64,000 bases of DNA. Origin: Arthrobacter woluwensis. Its GTDB lineage: Bacteria; Actinomycetota; Actinomycetes; Actinomycetales; Micrococcaceae. Under the pieces are notes generated by a model. The model was not told where the DNA came from. It searched no databases and saw only the letters and a list, made by a program, of their open reading frames with translations. Positions 36,354-44,191 of this stretch are shown piece after piece (within the stretch, counting starts at the first letter, position 1; each line of letters begins with the position of its first letter). Position numbers and translations under genes: made by a program. The DNA lies in assembly GCF_030816155.1 (NCBI RefSeq), contig NZ_JAUSXR010000001.1, forward strand, positions 3,224,001-3,288,000, written 5' to 3'.

Positions 36354-37565
36354 TCAGCCCTCACCCGCGCCTTCCGCGTTCTCGAATCCTGCCTCGTACT
36401 CTCGGAACCACTGCAGTTCCTCCTGGACCAGAGGATGGGCCTGCGAGTACACATGAGCGAAGGCTTCCTCCATGCTCGGGCCCTCCATCGCCAGCACGGC
36501 CTGACGGACGGAGTCCGCCAGTTCCTGACCCTGACGACGGACCTCCTCGAAGAAGGAGTCATCCGCGAGGCCCTCGGCCCGGAGGTAGGTCTCCAGACGC
36601 GTGAGGGGGTCCTTCGCACGCCACTGGTCCTCTTCGGAACTCGTGCGGTACTTGGTGGGGTCGTCGGCCGTGGTGTGAGCGCCCAGGCGGTAGGTGAAGG
36701 CCTCGATCAGCACCGGGCCCTCTCCCTTGCGGGCACGGTCGAGCGCCCACTGCGTGACCGCGTGCACCGCCAGGATGTCGTTGCCGTCCACGCGAACTCC
36801 GGGGAAGCCATATCCCTGGGCGCGGTGCGCCAGGGGGACCTTCGTCTGGACCTTGGACGGCACCGAGATCGCCCAGTGGTTGTTCTGGCAGAAGAACACC
36901 ACGGGAGCCTTGTAGCTGGAGGCGAAGACCATCGCCTCGTGGACGTCGCCTTCGCTGCTCGCGCCGTCACCGTAATAGGCGACGACGGCGGCATCCTCCG
37001 CCGCCTGGCCCTTCGCCTGAGCGGAGGCCTGGTCACGCTGGATGCCCATGGCGTAGCCGACCGCGTGGAGCACCTGGGCGGCAAGCACCAAGGTGTAGAT
37101 GTTGAAGTTCTTCTCCTGGGGATCCCAGCCGCCGTGAGTGACACCGCGGAAGATCCTGAGCAGGTCCGACATGTCGAGGCCGCGGGACAGCGCCACCCCG
37201 TGTTCGCGATAGCTGGGGAAGACGAAGTCCTCGGGGCGGAGCGCGTGCCCGGACCCGATCTGGGCCGCTTCCTGGCCGGTCAGAGGGACCCACAGGGCCA
37301 GCTGGCCCTGGCGCTGGAGAGCGGTGGCCTCCTGGTCGAAGCGGCGCACCACGGCCATGTCACGGTAGAACGCACGCAGCGCCTCGGGATCCAAGGACTC
37401 GACATACGGCCCGAACACCGGGTCCTCCCGACGGTTCCCCTGAGCATCCAGAAGCTGGATCATGTCCCCGCCGGCCGGCTGGGATGCCGGGTCCTGGTGA
37501 GTCTCCGGGTGATCGTCGAGTTCCTCGTCATTGAATTCAGTGGTCGGCAGCTGCCCTACGCCCAT
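36354..37565 (-). CDS. 2-oxo acid dehydrogenase E1 component, alpha subunit
   Basis: A 403-residue E1alpha with the thiamine-diphosphate motif GDGASSEGDVHEAMVFASSYKAPVVFFCQNN and the N-terminal RRFDQEATALQRQGQLALW. The phosphorylation-loop equivalent YRLGAHTTADDPTKYR is also present. ATG 37565 follows AAGGAGA. The first enzyme of the complex decarboxylates the 2-oxo acid. The nearby aminotransferase could supply branched-chain or aromatic oxoacids; this is inference. A cluster of TATTCC half-sites lies directly upstream. Confidence 0.94.
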   Translation of the reverse strand: MGVGQLPTTEFNDEELDDHPETHQDPASQPAGGDMIQLLDAQGNRREDPVFGPYVESLDPEALRAFYRDMAVVRRFDQEATALQRQGQLALWVPLTGQEAAQIGSGHALRPEDFVFPSYREHGVALSRGLDMSDLLRIFRGVTHGGWDPQEKNFNIYTLVLAAQVLHAVGYAMGIQRDQASAQAKGQAAEDAAVVAYYGDGASSEGDVHEAMVFASSYKAPVVFFCQNNHWAISVPSKVQTKVPLAHRAQGYGFPGVRVDGNDILAVHAVTQWALDRARKGEGPVLIEAFTYRLGAHTTADDPTKYRTSSEEDQWRAKDPLTRLETYLRAEGLADDSFFEEVRRQGQELADSVRQAVLAMEGPSMEEAFAHVYSQAHPLVQEELQWFREYEAGFENAEGAGEG

Positions 37566-37607
37566 GCCGTCTCCTTGCCTCCGTCCCACACCTCGTGGGA
37601 ATCAATC

Positions 37608-37719
37608 GATATATTCCGCCCTAGGCATGTATTCCCGAGGTGGAATATATCTGGTCCGGGGATCACTTTAGCCGGATTTCCGGGAGAAGTGATCATTAAG
37701 TCGTGAACGCAACGGAATA
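37608..37719 (-). promoter_or_regulatory. TATTCC/GGAATA half-site cluster upstream of the E1alpha gene
   Basis: A perfect inverted repeat GATATATTCC (37608-37617) / GGAATATATC (37642-37651) is joined by extra half-sites TATTCC (37630-37635) and GGAATA (37714-37719). The AT-rich stretch stands out in GC-rich DNA. It is probably a regulator-binding region for the dehydrogenase operon. Confidence 0.55.
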
Positions 37720-37730
37720 CACGCGACCCC

Positions 37731-38861
37731 TCAGGACCGCCTGAATTCCTCACACAGTTCGATGAATCGCGAGTTCGCCTCAGGCTCGCCGATACTGACC
37801 CGCACGCCCTCCGGAGCGAACGCCCGGACCGACAGTCCGTTCGTTCCGGCCAGTTCGGCGAAGCGGGCCGTGTCCTCGCCCAGCGGCAACCAGACGAAGT
37901 TGCCCTGAGCCTGGGGGATCTCCCAGCCCTGGGATGCCAGAGCGGCGACCACACGCTCACGCTCGGCCACCACGCCGTCCACCCGCTCCAGGACCTCCGG
38001 AAGATGGTCCAGCGATGCGACGGCGGCGCGTTCCGCCACCTGAGACACCGCGAAAGGAGTCGCGGACAGTCTGAGGTACTGGGTCACCTCGGGATGGGAG
38101 ACCGAGTAACCGACGCGGAGACCCGCCAGGCCATGGGCCTTGGAGAAGGTCCGCAGCACCACGACATTGGGATAGCGTTCCAGGAACTCCAGACCCTTGA
38201 CGGCATCGGGATCACGGACGAATTCGACATACGCCTCATCGATCACCACCAGGACGTTGGCCGGAACCTTCGCCAGGAAGTCATGGGTCTCCTGGGTCCG
38301 CAGGACGGGACCCGTGGGGTTGTTCGGAGTGCAGAGGAGGATCACCTTGGTGTTCTCGGTAATCGCCGCGGCCATGGCGTCGAGGTCATGGCGTCCGTCG
38401 GACAGCAAGGGGACCTGAACGCTGCGGGCTCCGGCCAGGCCGACACAGATGGGGTACGCCTCGAAAGAACGCCACGCGTAGAGAACTTCGTCCTGGCTCC
38501 CGTCCGGATTCTGCCCTGCGAAGGCTCCGATGATCTGCACCAGGGCCCCAAGGCTCCCGGCGCCGGTGACCACGTCCTCGGCGGGCACGCCGAACTCTTG
38601 GGCGATCCGTTCCCGCAGCTGAGTGACCAGGGGATCGGGATAGCGATTGAAGCCGTCGAAGCCCGCCACGGCCTCCTTGACCTGCGGCAGGGGGCCAAGC
38701 GCCACCTCGTTGGAGGAGAGCTTGTAGCTGGTCAGCCCTTCCAGGACGCGCGGCGGCTTGCCGGCCGTGTACTTGGGAAGGAGTCCCACTGCGGGACGGG
38801 GAAGGATTTCCTGACCGTGGTCTGCGGACACGCCCTCGGAGGGCGACACATGGGAGCTCAT
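37731..38861 (-). CDS. HisC-family aminotransferase (histidinol-phosphate or aromatic)
   Basis: A 376-residue fold-type I, pyridoxal-phosphate-dependent aminotransferase. Conserved segments are YKLSSNEVALGP, CTPNNPTGPV, VIDEAYVEFV and the Schiff-base lysine in TFSKAHGLAGLRVGY. HisC and actinobacterial aromatic aminotransferases (Pat) share all of these, so either name is possible. With no his operon nearby, and with oxoacid dehydrogenase genes next door, an aromatic or branched-chain role is likely. A -10 hexamer 6 bases upstream suggests a leaderless mRNA. Confidence 0.88.
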   Translation of the reverse strand: MSSHVSPSEGVSADHGQEILPRPAVGLLPKYTAGKPPRVLEGLTSYKLSSNEVALGPLPQVKEAVAGFDGFNRYPDPLVTQLRERIAQEFGVPAEDVVTGAGSLGALVQIIGAFAGQNPDGSQDEVLYAWRSFEAYPICVGLAGARSVQVPLLSDGRHDLDAMAAAITENTKVILLCTPNNPTGPVLRTQETHDFLAKVPANVLVVIDEAYVEFVRDPDAVKGLEFLERYPNVVVLRTFSKAHGLAGLRVGYSVSHPEVTQYLRLSATPFAVSQVAERAAVASLDHLPEVLERVDGVVAERERVVAALASQGWEIPQAQGNFVWLPLGEDTARFAELAGTNGLSVRAFAPEGVRVSIGEPEANSRFIELCEEFRRS

Positions 38862-38867
38862 ATCTCC

Positions 38868-38873
38868 ACCCTA
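38868..38873 (-). promoter_or_regulatory. Leaderless -10 hexamer TAGGGT
   Basis: On the minus strand TAGGGT ends 6 bases before the ATG at 38861. The intervening GGAGAT also resembles a ribosome site but is too close to act as one. Confidence 0.5.
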
Positions 38874-38915
38874 ATTGCCGGGCCTACGCCCAGACAGGTA
38901 TGACAGCATGGTTGC

Positions 38916-39347
38916 ATGGCGAAGTTCCTCCTGCGTCTGGCGATCAATGCGTTCTCCCTCTGGGTGGCGGCCTGGCTTCTGCCCGGGCTCACCCTGTCCA
39001 CGGGAGCAGCCCAGAACCTGGTGGCCGGCGCGGCTCCCTCAGCGCCCGCGGACACCCTCGGAAGCATTCTGGCGTACCTCTTCATCGGCCTGATCTTCGC
39101 GGTGGTCAACGCGTGGATCCGGCCCGTGGTCCGCTTCCTGGCACTGCCCGTGACGGTCCTGACGCTCGGTCTGTTCACTCTCGTGATCAATGCCGCCATG
39201 CTCTACCTCACCTCCTGGCTCAGTGGTTTCACGCCCGTCCACCTCGGAATCGACACTTTCTTCTGGACGGCTGTCCTGGGTGCGCTGATCATCAGCCTGA
39301 TCTCCCTGATCACGGACCGTCTCTTCGACCGGGACAAGGACCGCTGA
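38916..39347 (+). CDS. Four-helix membrane protein (phage_holin_4_2/YvlD family)
   Basis: A 143-residue protein with four hydrophobic segments. The segments LRLAINAFSLWVAAWLLPGL, NAWIRPVVRFLALPVTVLTLGLF and SLITDRLFDRD are typical of Pfam Phage_holin_4_2, a widespread chromosomal family despite the name. The role is unknown, possibly stress-related. It starts 54 bases after the divergent aminotransferase start. There are no phage genes around it. Confidence 0.85.
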   Translation: MAKFLLRLAINAFSLWVAAWLLPGLTLSTGAAQNLVAGAAPSAPADTLGSILAYLFIGLIFAVVNAWIRPVVRFLALPVTVLTLGLFTLVINAAMLYLTSWLSGFTPVHLGIDTFFWTAVLGALIISLISLITDRLFDRDKDR

Positions 39348-39401
39348 GCCGGCCGGGGCTCTGACGGCGCAGGGGCGGACGCGCACGCGTGGTCAACGTG
39401 A

Positions 39402-40874
39402 TCAGCGCCGGCACTGGTCCTCACCCAGCGGCGGCTCATGGGCCGTGTAAACGGTCCGCGTGGCTTTTCTGACCGAGTCCGGGGAAGTGTCTAGCCGGTC
39501 GGGACCCAGGATGTCCGCGAGCACCTTCTGATGCCTGAGCACTCCTGGATCGTGGCTGGTCTCCAGTCGATCCGCTGCCGCGATGTAGTTGCCGATATCG
39601 TGAGCGTTCCTGATCTTCGTCGGCACATCGAAAGTGCCGGTCACCATTTCCACCGGTCTCCCTTTGGCCATCCCGGACAAGACCGGGTCGACCGTGGCCG
39701 TCTCCGCGGAGAAGCGCGCCGTCACCACGTTCGGCCTTCGCGGGTTGTGCACCCCGTCCAGCGCAGGAACCATGTCCCGCTGGTTCTCGAGCGCCAGCAC
39801 GCTCGCGTCCACGCGGCCCAGGAATCGGCCGACCGGCGAACCCGCGGTGTTGACGGCGCGGACCGTGTACGTGGCGGTGAAATCCTTGTTCGCGGCGAGC
39901 GCCACCGCGTTGATGCCTCCCTGGCTGTAGCCGTTCAGCACGATGTCGTCCTTCCTGGTGACGTGCTCCGCCTCGAGCGCTTTCACCACGGCCGCCTGGG
40001 TCTGGGTGAGATAGCTCCGGCGCTCCGTTCCCTGAGCCATCGCCGAGATATCGCCTTTGAGGTCGTCGGTGGTGTCCGGGGAGTCGAACGGCGCCCACTT
40101 CTCAGTGCCGGGAATGCTCACGATCACGGCGTAACTGCCGTCAGTCCGGGGGTACTTGTCCACCACGACGGACGACAAGGGGATCGGCTTCTCGCCCGGG
40201 GTCACGGGCCCATCACCAGCCGCACGATTCGCGCTCCGGAACGCTGAACCCAGGAAGGTCCCGGGCGTGGGGGCCGGAGGCACGGAATGCCATCGCTCGG
40301 CTGTCACCGTCACCGCGTCCTGCCGGAGGCGTGCCTCCTCCACGCCCCCGTCCCAGGACGACAGGGCATGAGTGAGAGCATCCACGGAGTCCTTGGCCCC
40401 GGTGGCGCTGAGCGCCCTGACATATTCGTCCCGGGCTCGCGGGTCGATCATCCCCAGGACATAAGCGAGCAGCCCTGGCACGAGCCACAGCCCGGACTGA
40501 ATCAGATCCCCCGCACCGGCCACCGTCGATTCGGCGCCGCGTTCGGCCTCCTGATAGGAGGTGGCCGTGCCTCGAAGTGAAGCAGACAGAGACCGTAACG
40601 CCGAGACGACTCCGTCAAGGAGTGCGGTGGCCTGGTTCACCGCCATTCCGCACTGACTGACCCGTGCCCCGCCCGCCGGCCCCGGACTCAGATCCAGATT
40701 CAGGTCCAGAATCGCCTCCCATCGGCCCTGGATCCCCTGAAGGCACCTCAGCAGACCGTCCGCGACGAGATCGATCCGCCCCGATGCCGTCCAGAGCTCA
40801 TCCGGATTGACGCTGACCATGCTGTACCGCCCGTTGATCCAGAAGCCGGTCTCGCCCGACGTGTCGGCCATCAT
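39402..40874 (-). CDS. WXG100-like N-terminal domain fused to an alpha/beta-hydrolase (lipase-like)
   Basis: A 490-residue protein without a signal peptide. Residues 20-130 form an ESX/WXG100-like helical hairpin region (RWEAILDLNL, LRSLSASLRGTATSYQEAERG). From about 240 an alpha/beta hydrolase follows, with nucleophile elbow NGYSQGG (Ser318) and a plausible acid in ENQRDMVPAL. The catalytic histidine may be in NAHDIGNY. Its ATG overlaps the stop of a small WXG100-like gene by four bases. Secretion by a type VII system, or an effector role, is inference; no ESX core genes are in view. Confidence 0.75.
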   Translation of the reverse strand: MMADTSGETGFWINGRYSMVSVNPDELWTASGRIDLVADGLLRCLQGIQGRWEAILDLNLDLSPGPAGGARVSQCGMAVNQATALLDGVVSALRSLSASLRGTATSYQEAERGAESTVAGAGDLIQSGLWLVPGLLAYVLGMIDPRARDEYVRALSATGAKDSVDALTHALSSWDGGVEEARLRQDAVTVTAERWHSVPPAPTPGTFLGSAFRSANRAAGDGPVTPGEKPIPLSSVVVDKYPRTDGSYAVIVSIPGTEKWAPFDSPDTTDDLKGDISAMAQGTERRSYLTQTQAAVVKALEAEHVTRKDDIVLNGYSQGGINAVALAANKDFTATYTVRAVNTAGSPVGRFLGRVDASVLALENQRDMVPALDGVHNPRRPNVVTARFSAETATVDPVLSGMAKGRPVEMVTGTFDVPTKIRNAHDIGNYIAAADRLETSHDPGVLRHQKVLADILGPDRLDTSPDSVRKATRTVYTAHEPPLGEDQCRR

Positions 40875-41248
40875 CGCCCCTCGTAGTGGATCGCCGGACC
40901 CGTGTCACCATCGGCTGCACCTCCGGGCCGCAGGGCGGACGCCGGCCCCCTTCCACCGCTCGACGACACCGCACTGGAGTAGGAGTACAGGAGCATCAGT
41001 GCCGTCCGCGCCGCCTCCATCGCCTCGCCGGCGCGAAGGAGGCTGCGCCGTCGTTCCTCCAGGGCCGTCCGGTACGCGTTTCCCGCCGCCGATGCCCAGC
41101 CCAGACCGCCTGCCTGACGTAAGGCGGCGAGGGCCGTGGTGAGTTCGTCCCGTTGCCGCCCGATCCAGAGCGCGAGCTCCACGAGCCCTGCTCCAGCGTC
41201 GCCCTGCCCGCCCCGGGGATTCGCGGACCTCTGATGCACCGCGTCCAT
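40871..41248 (-). CDS. WXG100-like small helical protein, partner of the hydrolase
   Basis: A 125-residue protein chosen to start at ATG 41248, directly behind the strong GAGGAGGAA site. The frame continues upstream but loses coding character. The core GLVELALWIGRQRDELTTALAAL, then GLGWASAAGNAYRTALEERRRSLLRAGEAME, is the WXG100 hairpin pattern with W-x-S at the turn. The stop overlaps the next gene as ATGA, so the two are translated together and may form a complex. Confidence 0.7.
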   Translation of the reverse strand: MDAVHQRSANPRGGQGDAGAGLVELALWIGRQRDELTTALAALRQAGGLGWASAAGNAYRTALEERRRSLLRAGEAMEAARTALMLLYSYSSAVSSSGGRGPASALRPGGAADGDTGPAIHYEGR

Positions 41249-41410
41249 GTCGTTCCTCCTCACTCGATGGATGCCGCCCTGACTCCACGCTAGGAGCTCG
41301 GGCCCTTCGCAGGAGGAGGGGACGTGACCATGTGGACGGAGCACGTCACGCATTGTCCACATGGCCGCTCCGAGATGAGACAGCCGCCCTGCCCGTGAAA
41401 GAATGAGCAC

Positions 41411-42841
41411 ATGGCTGAAACCACTGCGCGCATCCCGTCCGGACGTCTCTCCCTGGCTGCAGGCGAGGGCCAGATCGCCCTAGGGCCCCTGGACGGCCGG
41501 TACCGTGCAGCCGTGGCACCCCTCGTGGACTACTTGTCCGAGGCCGCGCTGAACCGTGACCGCGTCGCCGTCGAGGTGGAGTGGCTGATCCACCTCACCT
41601 CGAATTCCGTCCTTCCCGGCTCGGCCCCGCTGAGCCAGGAACAGCAGGAGCAGCTGCGCGCCATCGTCACCGAGTTCAACGCGGACTCCGTGGCCGAGCT
41701 CGCGGAGATCGAGGCCGTGACGGTCCACGATGTGAAGGCCGTGGAGTACTACATCGGCCGCCGCCTGCCGGCCATCGGGATCGAATCCCTGACCCCCATG
41801 GTGCACTTCGCCTGCACCTCGGAGGACATCAACAACCTCTCGTACGCGCTCGGTGTCAAGGGCGCCGTGGAAGACGTCTGGCTTCCGGCCGCACGCGCCC
41901 TGGTGGACCAGATCGGCGCCATGGCCACGGAGAACCGTGACGTCCCGATGCTGTCCCGCACCCACGGTCAGCCTGCCACCCCCACCACGCTCGGCAAGGA
42001 ACTCGCCGTCGTGGCTCACCGCCTCAGCCGCCAGCTGGACCGGATCTCCCGCACGGAGTACCTCGGCAAGATCAACGGCGCCACCGGCACCTTCGCCGCC
42101 CACGTGTCCGCCGTGCCGGCTGCCGACTGGACCGAAGTCTCCCGGACCTTCGTCGAGGGTCTGGGCCTGGACTGGAACCCGCTGACCACCCAGATCGAAA
42201 GCCATGACTGGCAGGCGGAGCTGTACGCGGACGTCGCCCGCTTCAACCGCATCCTGCACAACTTCTGCACCGATGTGTGGAGCTACATCTCCATCGGGTA
42301 CTTCGCGCAGATCCCCGTGGCCGGCGCCACCGGTTCCTCCACCATGCCGCACAAGGTCAACCCGATCCGCTTCGAGAACGCTGAAGCCAACCTCGAGATC
42401 TCCAGCGGACTGCTCGACGTCCTGGCCTCGACCCTGGTCACCTCCCGCTGGCAGCGTGACCTCACGGACTCGTCCTCGCAGCGCAACATCGGTGTCGCTT
42501 TCGGGCACTCCCTGCTGGCCATCAGTAACGTGGTCAAGGGCCTCAAGCAGCTCAAGGTGTCCGTGGACGTCCTCGCCACCGATCTGGACGGGAACTGGGA
42601 GGTCCTCGGCGAGGCCATCCAGACCGTGATGCGTGCCGAGGCCATCGCGGGTGTTCCCGGGATGGAGAACCCGTACGAGCGCCTCAAGGACCTCACGCGC
42701 GGCCACCGCGTCGACGCGGCGCGCATGCAGGAGTTCGTCTCCGGCCTGGGCCTCTCGGACGAAGCCCGGGACCGTCTCCTCCAGCTGACCCCCGCGTCCT
42801 ACACGGGCGTGGCGGCGGCACTGGTCGACTACCTGAAGTAG
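41411..42841 (+). CDS. purB: Adenylosuccinate lyase
   Basis: A 476-residue fumarase/aspartase-superfamily enzyme of purine biosynthesis. It splits adenylosuccinate and SAICAR, releasing fumarate. The superfamily signature GSSTMPHKVNP is near residue 310. The segment TSEDINNLSYALGVK and catalytic histidine segment SRTHGQPATPTTLGKE match the long PurB subclass of E. coli. The ATG is preceded by AAGAAT at the leaderless spacing. A phosphatase gene follows nine bases after the stop. Confidence 0.96.
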   Translation: MAETTARIPSGRLSLAAGEGQIALGPLDGRYRAAVAPLVDYLSEAALNRDRVAVEVEWLIHLTSNSVLPGSAPLSQEQQEQLRAIVTEFNADSVAELAEIEAVTVHDVKAVEYYIGRRLPAIGIESLTPMVHFACTSEDINNLSYALGVKGAVEDVWLPAARALVDQIGAMATENRDVPMLSRTHGQPATPTTLGKELAVVAHRLSRQLDRISRTEYLGKINGATGTFAAHVSAVPAADWTEVSRTFVEGLGLDWNPLTTQIESHDWQAELYADVARFNRILHNFCTDVWSYISIGYFAQIPVAGATGSSTMPHKVNPIRFENAEANLEISSGLLDVLASTLVTSRWQRDLTDSSSQRNIGVAFGHSLLAISNVVKGLKQLKVSVDVLATDLDGNWEVLGEAIQTVMRAEAIAGVPGMENPYERLKDLTRGHRVDAARMQEFVSGLGLSDEARDRLLQLTPASYTGVAAALVDYLK

Positions 42842-42849
42842 CCCCGGCC

Positions 42850-43440
42850 GTGCGCCTGTTCCTCGTCCGGCATGGCCAGACGCCCAGTAACCTGCTCCGC
42901 GCCCTGGACACGGGGCGCCCGGGTCCTGGGCTGACGGACCTGGGTCTGGAACAGGCGCACGCTCTCGTGGAACGGCTGTCCGCGGAACACCTGGACGCCG
43001 TCTACGCCTCGCCCCTGCTGCGGGCCCAGCTCACTGCCGGCCCGCTCTCCCAGGCCAGGAACCTCCCGGCCACCGTGCTCGAGGGCCTGGAAGAGATCGG
43101 CGCCGGCGTGCTCGAAATGCTGAACGACGACGACTCGTGCTCCAGCTACGGCGCTCACGTCATCGCCTGGGCCCTCGGCGACACCCTGTCGCGGATCGAC
43201 GGCGCCGAAGATCACACCGCCTTCTTCCGCCGCTTCGACGCCGCGGTGGACCAAATGGCCCGGACCCACGGTTCCGACGCCAGTGTCCTGGCCATCAGCC
43301 ACGGCGCGGCGATCCGCTGCTGGACCGCGGCCCGGGTGACGCACGACGGCGCGTTCGACGTCCGTCTGCCACTCGCCAACACCGGGATCGTCGCTCTCGA
43401 GGGGGCACCGGGATCCTGGCGCCTCACCGGCCTCCTCTGA
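42850..43440 (+). CDS. Histidine phosphatase family protein
   Basis: A 196-residue phosphoglycerate-mutase-like phosphatase. The catalytic RHGQT motif is near residue 7 (MRLFLVRHGQTPSN; GTG start). The second catalytic histidine is in VLAISHGAAIRCW. The length is that of the small broad-specificity phosphatases. It starts nine bases after purB and is likely cotranscribed. The substrate is unknown. Confidence 0.88.
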   Translation: MRLFLVRHGQTPSNLLRALDTGRPGPGLTDLGLEQAHALVERLSAEHLDAVYASPLLRAQLTAGPLSQARNLPATVLEGLEEIGAGVLEMLNDDDSCSSYGAHVIAWALGDTLSRIDGAEDHTAFFRRFDAAVDQMARTHGSDASVLAISHGAAIRCWTAARVTHDGAFDVRLPLANTGIVALEGAPGSWRLTGLL

Positions 43441-43540
43441 CGCGCGACCCGCCCGCCTGACCCACCCAGGCCGCCCGGGCTCACGGGACCCGCCCTGACC
43501 CGCCCTGGGCCTACCCCAGTCCCGCGGCCGCGGCACACCG

Positions 43541-43567
43541 CATCCGTAACCGCCCATCCGTAACCGC
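43541..43567. repeat. Two 14-base tandem units (CATCCGTAACCGC)
   Basis: CATCCGTAACCGC occurs at 43541-43553 and 43555-43567 with a 14-base period, in the gene-free interval between the phosphatase and a small ORF. A candidate -35 TTGACT follows at 43619-43624. Confidence 0.55.
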
Positions 43568-43663
43568 GCCCTCACCCACTTCTTACGGCACCGAAACCCG
43601 CCTGAAATCCCAGGCCGGTTGACTGGGAGTACCGAAAATTTCTCTCCGTGGAGGTGAAGGGAC

Positions 43664-43882
43664 ATGACCGCACGAACCCTCATCAGTTCGCTCCACCAAT
43701 TGCGCCGTGGTGATCACGTGGAGGCCGAACGCTTCCACCTGATGCCCCGGACCACGTTCGTCCGGCGCGGCCAGGTTCAGGACATCGCTCCCGGCCTGGG
43801 CGTGGTGTGGATCCGGGACGAGGAGACGGGCCAACGCCGCGTTCTCGATTCCCAGGACTACCAGCTGTGGCGGGTCGCCTGA
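43664..43882 (+). CDS. Conserved small protein, function unknown
   Basis: A 72-residue protein with ribosome site GGAGGTGAAGG at ideal distance from the ATG. It has no signal or membrane segment. The second half (GLGVVWIRDEETGQRRVLDSQDYQLWRV) looks like a compact beta-barrel fold. I do not recognise a family. The good ribosome site and codon usage support a real gene. Confidence 0.7.
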   Translation: MTARTLISSLHQLRRGDHVEAERFHLMPRTTFVRRGQVQDIAPGLGVVWIRDEETGQRRVLDSQDYQLWRVA

Positions 43883-43894
43883 CGGGCCGGAGTC

Positions 43895-44191
43895 CTAGCC
43901 ACCCGCGACGGACTGGATGATCATCAGCTCCGCCCCATCAGGGACTTCGGTCTCGAGCCCCTGAAGCCTGCGGACCTCATCGGGTCCCAGGTACACGTTC
44001 ACATGACGCCGGAGAGCTCCCGTCTCATCGCGGAGCCGCCGGCCCAGCACGGGATGGTCGGCCGCCACAGAGCCCAGGATGCGGGCCACGGTGGCCGGCC
44101 GGCCGTCGTCGGGAAGCTCGACGTCCAGCAGGTCTGCGTCCTGCACCAGGGGGCGCAGGACACTGGGGATCAGAACGGTGAAGGCGCCCAT
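43895..44191 (-). CDS. MoaD/ThiS-family sulfur carrier protein
   Basis: A 98-residue ubiquitin-like protein ending in Gly-Gly (SVAGG), the hallmark of sulfur carriers activated by adenylation. The body (FTVLIPSVLRPLV, VNVYLGPDEVRRLQGLETEVPDGAELMII) fits MoaD/ThiS. Its ATG abuts the stop codon of the preceding BNR-repeat gene. No molybdopterin or thiamine genes lie nearby, so it may serve another thiolation pathway. Its physical linkage to a BNR protein is the main clue. Confidence 0.88.
   Translation of the reverse strand: MGAFTVLIPSVLRPLVQDADLLDVELPDDGRPATVARILGSVAADHPVLGRRLRDETGALRRHVNVYLGPDEVRRLQGLETEVPDGAELMIIQSVAGG

Noticed and set aside
35427..37706. Long plus-strand open frame of 759 codons opposite the E1 genes
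   Set aside because: Shadow of two real genes in GC-rich DNA; spans the intergenic boundary and lacks domains.
38916..39347. Prophage remnant suggested by a holin-family name
   Set aside because: The family is a common chromosomal membrane protein; no integrase, capsid or tail genes surround it.
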